From assembly GCA_947493285.1 (NCBI GenBank), contig CANLQH010000002.1, forward strand, positions 62,001 through 126,000: 64,000 nt of DNA, given 5' to 3'. The translations under genes and the position numbers were made by a program. This DNA comes from an uncultured Tenacibaculum sp. Lineage in GTDB: Bacteria > Bacteroidota > Bacteroidia > Flavobacteriales > Flavobacteriaceae. Below, piece after piece: positions 57,847 to 64,000 of the stretch (positions within the stretch are counted from its first letter, which is position 1; every line of letters begins with the position of its first letter). The notes below the pieces were generated by a model. The model was given only the letters and a program-made list of their open reading frames with translations. It was not told the DNA's origin and made no database searches.

Positions 57847-60228
57847 CTACTTCTTAGGCAAAAACACCAACTTATTTTCGCTCTTTTCTATATCAGACTG
57901 ATTCAGTTTCATTTTTACAAAATCGCCATTTACATACTTTTCTGCTTGGTCTTTATAATGTTCACTAAATACATTACCCGATTGTCCAGTTGGTAAAATA
58001 GTAATGCTGTTTTCTACATCCGAAAAATCTATAATTCTACGAGTCGATGGTCCTGCATGTATTTTGTAGTAACCAGTGCTATCTATCTTATAAATTTGAT
58101 TGTTAATTACCTGATCTCCCCCATTGGTTTCAAAAGGACCTACATTAAAAAACTTTCGCAATAAGCCTCCCGCTTTTCCTATTGCATGTTCATACTCTAC
58201 TGTAGTTACTCTTTTCCAATACCAACCATCTACATTCTCTCCTAATTGCTTTTGTAAAAAAGTGATTGTATTCTGAAACGATTTATTTACAATATCCTGC
58301 TTAGTTTCTTTTTCTTTTGTTGAAATATCATCCCACCAAACTGAATTATCTTTTCTTACTTGAGCTGCCACTACTTTTTCTTCGAAAGGTGTATTTACAA
58401 ATTGCTCAAAAGCATCGCCCATTTCATCTTTAAAAGTATTTTTTACAAACTCGTACCACAAGCGTGTATAAATAACCGGAGCCACTTTCTTTTTTCCGTA
58501 ATGACCATCCCAGTTCTTTAAAATATTAAATGCTTTTTTCTCGCTAGCAGTTAATTGAGTAACATCAATATCTTTAGCAATTTTCATTATATTTTCTGGT
58601 GCTACGGGTGATGTTACATCATTAATCATTTCAGAAACATCAAACTTTGTCCAATCGTTTTTATCCTCTAACAAATATTCTATTCTTTTAGCTCTATCTT
58701 CTGGTAAATAATACCCAGGATATAAAACACCTGCAATAGAATCTGGTTGATTATTGGCTGAATACACATAATTCCAATCTGGATTTATCGCTTGCGGATT
58801 CTCTTCAAAATCAATCCATTCTACAATTTCATCTTTTCCAGAGGCTCCATCTAAAATCACCTTTGTGTTTAAACTATCTCGGTATTTATATAATTTTCCT
58901 GATGCAAACCAAGCAATATTATCTTTTGCATCGCCATACATAATATTTAACCCAGGCGCATGTAATTTACTTGCTCCCACTTTAAAATCTGACAATGATT
59001 TTGCATGTGACATCTTGTAAGAAACATCTAATAATTGATTTTCTAATTTCGTGTAAATCCACTGCATTGCAATAGGACGTTCATCTTCTATAAAATCAAT
59101 TAAACCATTCATAACTGGTCCGTGCTTACTAACTTTTACTTGGTAAGTAGTATCGGCACCTCCTTTAACTTTTATCGTTTTATCAATTAATTTATATTTC
59201 TGATACCCTTGTGGAGTTTTATATTCTAATGAATTGTTTGGATTGTTTTCTTCGTAGTAAAAATCAACATCATCATTTTCAAACATTGTTAATCCGTACG
59301 CATAATTACGATTGTGCCCCAATAATGGAAATGGAGTTAAAGCTAAATTAAATCCATACATTTCGTAATTAGGGGTTTTAATATGCGATTGATACCAAAC
59401 TGAAGGTTGTGAAAACCCGATATGCGGATCGTTTGCAAAAATCACTTTTCCATTTTTGGTTTTTTCTGGTCCTAATACCCATGAATTACTTCCGATAAAT
59501 GGAGAAATTGGTAATTTATCAAGCAAATTATTCATTGCTTTTGCAAATTCTGCTTTTATCTCTGGGTTCTTTTGATTTTTAATCAAGGTTAAATTTTCAG
59601 TGCTTGCTCCGTTTAATTCATTAAAATATACCTCGCCTAATTTCTCCTTTATTTCCGTTAACATCGGATCCGTTTTATGAGCAACTGCAAAACTAAATGC
59701 CATATACCCAAAAACATTATATACATCTTTAACTGTATATTTTTCTTTATCAAGTCCAACTAAATAAAACTCTAATGGCTTAGCACCTTCATCAATAAAT
59801 TGGTTAATTCCGTTCAAATAAGCTTCTGTCATCTTATAAGCTTCGGAATTTTTATCTAAATTTTGAATTGTTTTGGAAGCCGCTTCTTCAATTCCCAAAC
59901 CAGAGAAAAACTTATCTGTACGCACTAACTCTTTTCCGAAAACCTCAGCCAATCTCCCTGCTGCAATTCTACGAATCAACTCCATTTGCCACAATCTATC
60001 TTGCGCATGTACATAACCCAAAGCGGTATATGCATCTTGCTGATTTTGCGCATTAATATGCGGTACACCTACTTCGTCGTAGTACACTGTAACTTTATCA
60101 GAAATATTTGCTAATTCTAATTCTCCGTTATAAGTTGGATGCAATGTTTTAGTAAACAGCCAAACACCAACAAATAACAACACTACTACTAGTAAAAATA
60201 TTTTGAAAATCTTTTTAAACAATTTCAT
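57847..60228 (-). CDS. Penicillin acylase-family N-terminal nucleophile hydrolase
   Basis: This 793-aa protein is made as one chain and cut by itself. It has an N-terminal membrane segment (about 6-24) and then the alpha-chain region. The new N-terminus is Ser247 in P-F-I-G-S-N-S-W-V-L, the autocatalytic site. The rest contains N-D-P-H-I-G-F and a large beta chain. The family includes penicillin G acylase, acyl-homoserine-lactone acylases and aculeacin-type acylases. The substrate is not predictable; members in this phylum are often unrelated to antibiotics. It is a single gene, converging with the AlkB operon and divergent from the aminotransferase gene. Confidence 0.9.
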   Translation of the reverse strand: MKLFKKIFKIFLLVVVLLFVGVWLFTKTLHPTYNGELELANISDKVTVYYDEVGVPHINAQNQQDAYTALGYVHAQDRLWQMELIRRIAAGRLAEVFGKELVRTDKFFSGLGIEEAASKTIQNLDKNSEAYKMTEAYLNGINQFIDEGAKPLEFYLVGLDKEKYTVKDVYNVFGYMAFSFAVAHKTDPMLTEIKEKLGEVYFNELNGASTENLTLIKNQKNPEIKAEFAKAMNNLLDKLPISPFIGSNSWVLGPEKTKNGKVIFANDPHIGFSQPSVWYQSHIKTPNYEMYGFNLALTPFPLLGHNRNYAYGLTMFENDDVDFYYEENNPNNSLEYKTPQGYQKYKLIDKTIKVKGGADTTYQVKVSKHGPVMNGLIDFIEDERPIAMQWIYTKLENQLLDVSYKMSHAKSLSDFKVGASKLHAPGLNIMYGDAKDNIAWFASGKLYKYRDSLNTKVILDGASGKDEIVEWIDFEENPQAINPDWNYVYSANNQPDSIAGVLYPGYYLPEDRAKRIEYLLEDKNDWTKFDVSEMINDVTSPVAPENIMKIAKDIDVTQLTASEKKAFNILKNWDGHYGKKKVAPVIYTRLWYEFVKNTFKDEMGDAFEQFVNTPFEEKVVAAQVRKDNSVWWDDISTKEKETKQDIVNKSFQNTITFLQKQLGENVDGWYWKRVTTVEYEHAIGKAGGLLRKFFNVGPFETNGGDQVINNQIYKIDSTGYYKIHAGPSTRRIIDFSDVENSITILPTGQSGNVFSEHYKDQAEKYVNGDFVKMKLNQSDIEKSENKLVFLPKK

Positions 60229-60390
60229 TTGGGATTGATTTTCATCAAAGATAACAGAATTTTTATTTTAGGTTTTTGAGTAATCTTCTTTTTTATATAC
60301 TACAATCTGTAAAAATTTAATTTCGTTAATTCTTCAAAATCAATCAGAGATTGTTTGTATTTTTGTTCTACTAAAAAATTCGTTTATCAG

Positions 60391-61518
60391 ATGAAAAAAA
60401 TTCAAATGGTTGACCTACAAGGTCAGTACGCAAAAATAAAACCTCAAGTAAATAAAGCTTTCGAAAATGTTTTAGACACTGCTTATTATATCGGAGGTCC
60501 AGAAGTTAAAGGATTCGGAAGCGATTTAGAAAAATATTTAGGTGTAAAGCACGTAATTCCTTGTGCAAACGGAACAGATGCTTTACAAATTGCAATGATG
60601 GGATTAGGTTTAGAGCAAGGAGATGAAGTTATTACTGCCGATTTTACTTTTGCTGCTACTGTAGAGGTAATTGCATTATTAAAGCTAACACCTGTTTTAG
60701 TAGATGTTGAGCCTGATACATTTAACATTGATATTGAAGCTTTAAAAAAGGCGATCACTCCAAAAACAAAAGCGATTGTACCTGTACATTTATTCGGTCA
60801 ATGTGCGAATATGGAAGCTGTAATGGAAGTTGCGAAAGAACACAACTTATTTGTAATTGAAGATAATGCACAAGCAATTGGTGCGGATTATACGTTTTCT
60901 GACGGGACTAAAAAGAAATCTGGAACGATTGGAAATATAGGGACTACGTCTTTCTTCCCGTCTAAAAACTTAGGTTGTTATGGTGATGGTGGAGCTATTT
61001 TTACTAACGATGATGATTTAGCACATACCATTAGGGGAATTGTAAATCACGGAATGTACAAACGTTATTATCACGATGTTGTAGGTGTAAATTCTCGTTT
61101 AGACAGTTTGCAAGCTGCTGTTTTACAGATAAAACTACCCTTATTAGATTCTTACTGTGATGCTCGTAGAGAAGCAGCGATGTATTATACAGAAGCTTTC
61201 TCAACCAATTCAAATATTATTACGCCTGCGATTAGCACTTTTACCACACATGTTTTTCATCAATATACTTTAAGAGTCACAAATGGAAAACGTGATGAAT
61301 TACATCAGCATTTATTAGATAATAATATTCCAAATGCAATTTATTACCCTGTTCCGTTACACGCTCAAAAAGCATATAAAGACGAACGCTATAATGAAGA
61401 TGATTTTGCAATTACAAATCAATTAATTGATGAAGTAATTTCTTTACCAATGCATACTGAATTAGAGGAAGATCAATTAGCTTTTATCACAAAAACTATT
61501 AATGATTTTATTGGATAA
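60391..61518 (+). CDS. DegT/DnrJ/EryC1/StrS-family aminotransferase
   Basis: This 375-aa PLP enzyme adds an amino group to a sugar nucleotide. The family segment V-D-L-Q-G-Q-Y near the start, the A-N-G-T-D-A-L-Q phosphate-binding region near residue 59-66, and the PLP lysine Lys192 in F-P-S-K-N-L-G-C-Y-G-D-G are present. It resembles WbpE/WecE-like members used in surface polysaccharides, but no other sugar genes are close. The ATG at 60391 is chosen; an in-frame start 36 bases upstream lies inside a -7 box (TATTTTTG, 60358-60365). Two small membrane-protein genes follow closely, at 3 and 6 bases. Confidence 0.9.
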   Translation: MKKIQMVDLQGQYAKIKPQVNKAFENVLDTAYYIGGPEVKGFGSDLEKYLGVKHVIPCANGTDALQIAMMGLGLEQGDEVITADFTFAATVEVIALLKLTPVLVDVEPDTFNIDIEALKKAITPKTKAIVPVHLFGQCANMEAVMEVAKEHNLFVIEDNAQAIGADYTFSDGTKKKSGTIGNIGTTSFFPSKNLGCYGDGGAIFTNDDDLAHTIRGIVNHGMYKRYYHDVVGVNSRLDSLQAAVLQIKLPLLDSYCDARREAAMYYTEAFSTNSNIITPAISTFTTHVFHQYTLRVTNGKRDELHQHLLDNNIPNAIYYPVPLHAQKAYKDERYNEDDFAITNQLIDEVISLPMHTELEEDQLAFITKTINDFIG

Positions 61519-61521
61519 ATA

Positions 61522-61851
61522 ATGTCAGAGATTGAAAAGGAATTAGATAAAAAAAAGAATGCTTTAAATAGAATATACAAATTCAATGTTCCAATTAGTA
61601 TAGTTATTGGTGTTTTATATTCTTTTATCTACCCTTATATTCCAAGAAAAGGAGGTCGCCCTCCAATGATTGAAGAAATGGAATATATTGATGCTATAAC
61701 TGAAACTGCTATTCTTTTTTTCATCTTACTTTTCTTTAGCATGTATTTTATCATCAATAAAAAAAAGAAAAAAATTGAAGAACTAGAAAGAGAAGTTTAT
61801 GTTAAAAATAAGAATACAAAACAATATAAATCAGTTTCTAAATTTGATTAA
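61522..61851 (+). CDS. Small two-helix membrane protein
   Basis: This 109-aa protein has a Lys-rich start, two membrane helices (about 24-43 and 65-84), and a Lys/Glu-rich C-terminal helix. A G-G-R-P-P motif lies in the loop between helices. I do not recognise it. It starts 3 bases after the aminotransferase stop, so it shares that transcript. Its charged, helical tail could contact a cytoplasmic partner. No enzyme motif is seen. Confidence 0.5.
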   Translation: MSEIEKELDKKKNALNRIYKFNVPISIVIGVLYSFIYPYIPRKGGRPPMIEEMEYIDAITETAILFFILLFFSMYFIINKKKKKIEELEREVYVKNKNTKQYKSVSKFD

Positions 61852-61857
61852 AAGTTT

Positions 61858-62259
61858 ATGAATCAAAAAATAAAAACCCTTAAAATAATTCACTTAGCAT
61901 TAGTAGCTGGAGTTACTCTAGCTTACTTTTTAATTGGTGATTTTAAAAACATATTGAATATTAAAATTGACAATGCTTCGCTACCTTATTCTTTTATTCC
62001 TGCGATAGCTTATGTTTTAAGTAATTTTTTATTTAATAAAACTTTAAAGAGCATACACAAAGATTCCTCTGATGATGAAAATTTTGCTATTTATCAAAGT
62101 GCCTCAATTATTAAATGGGCGGTATTAGAAGGGGCTTGTTTTTTAATTTTATTATTAAAACCTGAGTTTTTATTATTTGGAGTAATTCTTTTATTCTACA
62201 TGATTCTTTTAGCACCTAAAGAAGATAAAATATTTCAACTTTTGAATATTAAAGTTTAA
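61858..62259 (+). CDS. Small membrane protein of unknown function
   Basis: This 133-aa protein has four hydrophobic segments (about 10-28, 44-62, 80-100 and 103-120) and a short soluble end. The N-terminus M-N-Q-K-I-K-T-L-K is basic, as for an inner-membrane protein. I do not recognise it. It lies 6 bases after the two-helix protein, so the three genes (aminotransferase and two membrane proteins) form one operon closed by a strong terminator. An M-x-x-L-x-P-K-E-D end is the only distinct motif. Confidence 0.5.
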   Translation: MNQKIKTLKIIHLALVAGVTLAYFLIGDFKNILNIKIDNASLPYSFIPAIAYVLSNFLFNKTLKSIHKDSSDDENFAIYQSASIIKWAVLEGACFLILLLKPEFLLFGVILLFYMILLAPKEDKIFQLLNIKV

Positions 62260-62263
62260 ACAT

Positions 62264-62300
62264 AAAAAAAGCGAACTCAAATTGAGTTCGCTTTTTTATT
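62264..62300. terminator. Bidirectional terminator
   Basis: AAAAAAAGCGAACTCAA pairs with TTGAGTTCGCTTTTTT, between two converging genes. It can end the aminotransferase operon and the fabD transcript. Confidence 0.94.
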
Positions 62301-62314
62301 TACTTTATAAATTC

Positions 62315-63202
62315 TTAAGCTTCTATACTTGCTCCACTAGCAGCAACGCTTCTATCAATCTTACGCATTAAGCCTTGTAATACTTTACCTGGACCAACCT
62401 CAACAAATTCAGTTCCTCCATCAGCAATCATTGCTTGAATACACTGTGTCCATTTTACTGGGGCAGTTAATTGCTCCATTAAATTCTTTTTAATCTCTTC
62501 AGGATTTGTAACTGCACTTGCTGTTACATTTTGATATACTGGACAAGTTGGTTCGCTAAACGTAGTCTCTTCAATCGCTTTCGCTAATTCTTCACGAGCT
62601 GGCTCCATCATTGGTGAGTGAAATGCTCCACCGACAGGTAAAACTAATGCTCTACGTGCTCCTTTTTCAGTTAATACTTCACACGCTTTCTCAATAGCTT
62701 CCACTTCACCAGAAATTACTAATTGACCTGGGCAGTTATAATTTGCTGCAACTACAACTCCATCAATCTCAGCACAAGTATCTTCAACTACTTTATCTTC
62801 TAATCCTAAAACAGCTGCCATGGTTGATTTCTGAATTTCACAAGCTTTTTGCATAGCTAAAGCACGTTTAGAAACTAATGTTAATCCATCTTCAAAAGAT
62901 AAAACCCCATTAGCTACTAATGCAGATAATTCTCCTAACGAATGTCCTGCTACCATTTCTGGTTTAAAATCATCACCTAACACTTTTGCTAAAATTACAG
63001 AATGTAAAAAGATAGCAGGTTGCGTAACTTTTGTTTCTTTTAACTCTTCAGCAGTACCTTCAAACATTACATCAGTAATACTAAAACCTAATATATCGTT
63101 AGCCTTTTCAAAAAGTTCTTGAGCTAATGACGATTTTTCATATAAATCTAATCCCATTCCTGTAAACTGTGCTCCTTGACCTGGAAAAATATATGCTTTC
63201 AT
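62315..63202 (-). CDS. fabD: Malonyl-CoA:ACP transacylase
   Basis: This 295-aa enzyme moves malonyl groups from CoA to acyl carrier protein for fatty-acid synthesis. The start F-P-G-Q-G-A-Q-F-T-G-M-G is diagnostic. Ser88 lies in A-G-H-S-L-G-E, and His195 is in A-F-H-S-P-M-M. Length is normal. A -7 element, TATGTTTG (63236-63229, minus strand), is 26 bases before the ATG. It is a single gene here, not in a fab cluster. Confidence 0.96.
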   Translation of the reverse strand: MKAYIFPGQGAQFTGMGLDLYEKSSLAQELFEKANDILGFSITDVMFEGTAEELKETKVTQPAIFLHSVILAKVLGDDFKPEMVAGHSLGELSALVANGVLSFEDGLTLVSKRALAMQKACEIQKSTMAAVLGLEDKVVEDTCAEIDGVVVAANYNCPGQLVISGEVEAIEKACEVLTEKGARRALVLPVGGAFHSPMMEPAREELAKAIEETTFSEPTCPVYQNVTASAVTNPEEIKKNLMEQLTAPVKWTQCIQAMIADGGTEFVEVGPGKVLQGLMRKIDRSVAASGASIEA

Positions 63203-63275
63203 TTTATTTGTTGTTTGTTTTTATGCTGCAAACATACACATTTTTAAAATCATTATTAATTAGTAACTTCGTTCT

Positions 63276-63980
63276 ATGACTGAGAAACTGAAAAACCAAG
63301 CACAGTTAATTTATTTAATTTTAGCCGCTTTATTTATTGCCTCTTTAGTAACTTCTAATTTAATTTTTCAGAAGTTTTTTTATTGGTATCCATTTAACAT
63401 AGAAATTTTTGACGTTAAGCTTTTCGAAATTTCAGTAGGTCTTTTACCATATCCAATCACTTTTTTAATTACAGATATTTTATCTGAAATCTACGGAAAG
63501 AAAAAAGCGAATCAAGTTGTAATCGCTGGTATCTTTGCATCCTTCTTTTCTTTAGGAATTATTTATGTTTCAAAAAATGTTCCTGCCACCTCATGGTCTA
63601 CAGTAGATAACACAACTTTTATTAATGTTTTTGGTGCTGCTCCATTAGCTGTATTAGCATCGATGTTGGCTTATTTAGCTGCTCAGTTTATTGATATTAG
63701 AGTCTACCATTTTTGGAAAAACTTTACCAAAGGAAAGCATTTATGGCTACGTAATAATTTTTCGACATTCACCTCGCAAATAGTTGATACATTAACCGTA
63801 TTAGTTTTGTTATGCTATTTTGGAATTATACAATGGAATTTATTTTGGGGTTTATTAATTAGTGGAGTACTTTTTAAAATGATGATTGCAGCCATAGACA
63901 CTCCTATTTTATATTTAATTGTTTTTTTATTCAGAAAAAAATTCAATTTAAAAGTTGGTGAAGAGATTCGCAATATCTAA
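63276..63980 (+). CDS. Queuosine precursor transporter (YhhQ/VUT family)
   Basis: This 234-aa membrane protein has about six helices. The family pattern T-S-N-L-I-F-Q-K-F near the start, G-L-L-P-Y-P-I-T-F-L-I-T-D-I-L-S-E-I-Y-G, and the C-terminal Q-I-V-D-T matches YhhQ, which imports the queuine precursor preQ0 or preQ1 used to make queuosine in tRNA. The conserved T-D-x-x-S-E-I-Y-G is the main evidence. It diverges from fabD across a 73-base gap. Only a weak -7-like TAACTTCG is seen upstream. The last 20 bases of the window hold no feature. Confidence 0.88.
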   Translation: MTEKLKNQAQLIYLILAALFIASLVTSNLIFQKFFYWYPFNIEIFDVKLFEISVGLLPYPITFLITDILSEIYGKKKANQVVIAGIFASFFSLGIIYVSKNVPATSWSTVDNTTFINVFGAAPLAVLASMLAYLAAQFIDIRVYHFWKNFTKGKHLWLRNNFSTFTSQIVDTLTVLVLLCYFGIIQWNLFWGLLISGVLFKMMIAAIDTPILYLIVFLFRKKFNLKVGEEIRNI

Positions 63981-64000
63981 TTTCGGCTTATGAAGAATTC

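Noticed and set aside
57847..60228. A true penicillin-degrading acylase
   Set aside because: Only family membership is supported; the substrate of such acylases in this phylum is usually unrelated to penicillin.
1..64000. Defence island, prophage or biosynthetic gene cluster
   Set aside because: I looked for restriction, toxin-antitoxin, phage, transposase and polyketide or peptide synthetase signatures and saw none; gene content is core metabolism, wall and translation. The MORN protein resembles families labelled YwqK antitoxin, but no toxin is adjacent.

Overview
The window is an AT-rich chromosomal segment from a member of the Bacteroidota, most likely a marine Flavobacteriaceae of the Tenacibaculum/Polaribacter kind. 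Evidence: a short (287 aa) primary sigma factor, promoters of the Bacteroidota type (TTTG or TTG, about 20 bases, TAnnTTTG), almost no Shine-Dalgarno sequences, mevalonate-pathway genes, a PorT-like type IX secretion protein beside ubiE, a TonB receptor with an N-terminal carboxypeptidase-like domain, an archaeal/eukaryotic-type prolyl-tRNA synthetase, and many proteins with closest resemblance to flavobacterial families. I see no insertion sequence, prophage, integrase or CRISPR array; gene order looks like core chromosome.

Layout. 1-3.5 kb: tail of a flavoprotein, a J-domain/KTSC protein, three small unknowns, a serine hydrolase and a short ExbB-like membrane protein, mostly on the minus strand. 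3.7-5.4 kb: LytS-type histidine kinase and LytTR response regulator. 5.5-10.3 kb: isoprenoid cluster (diphosphomevalonate decarboxylase, mevalonate-kinase-like GHMP kinase, UbiA prenyltransferase) interleaved with a MORN-repeat protein and a small membrane protein, then an rRNA pseudouridine synthase. 10.4-13.5 kb: cysteine-rich three-gene operon (HYC_CC_PP protein, TonB receptor, HMA protein), probably for copper or another soft metal. 13.6-21.5 kb: a GAF/fRMsr protein, a stand-alone 41-codon gene, purH, and the rod-shape operon mreB-mreC-mreD-mrdA-rodA. 21.7-23.9 kb: rpsT, two identical tRNA-Glu genes with their own promoters, and proS.

24-29.2 kb: a lipoprotein with a long Ser/Arg-rich tail, a FadL-like porin, an Nfu-type Fe-S protein with a duplicated N-domain, ubiE/menG and porT. 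29.2-29.5 kb is a structured intergenic region with twin C-rich-loop hairpins. 29.5-31.1 kb: ECF sigma factor, 63-aa protein and MscS-like channel as one operon, divergent from rpoD. Then rpe, a CBS protein, a Crp/Fnr regulator, an M90-type zinc peptidase and tRNA-Arg.

35.3-51.3 kb is a complete-looking division and cell wall (dcw) cluster on the minus strand: mraZ-rsmH-ftsL-ftsI-murE-mraY-murD-ftsW-murG-murC-ftsQ-ftsA-ftsZ, followed by a yqeY-like gene. murF and ddl are absent. Three 10-bp direct repeats upstream of mraZ are probable MraZ operator sites. With the mre/rod operon, the window therefore holds most of the genes for both septal and lateral wall growth.

51.4-64 kb: alpha/beta hydrolase, engB, RluA-family synthase, an AlkB-like monooxygenase with aldehyde dehydrogenase and nitroreductase, two unknown proteins, a penicillin-acylase-family enzyme, a DegT-family aminotransferase, two small membrane proteins, fabD, and a YhhQ-type queuosine-precursor transporter.

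No clearly new defence or mobile system is visible. The best candidates for undescribed biology are the 41-codon transcription unit at 14.1 kb, the hairpin pair at 29.3 kb, the Cys-rich receptor operon at 10.4-13.5 kb and the Ser/Arg-rich lipoprotein at 24.0 kb.
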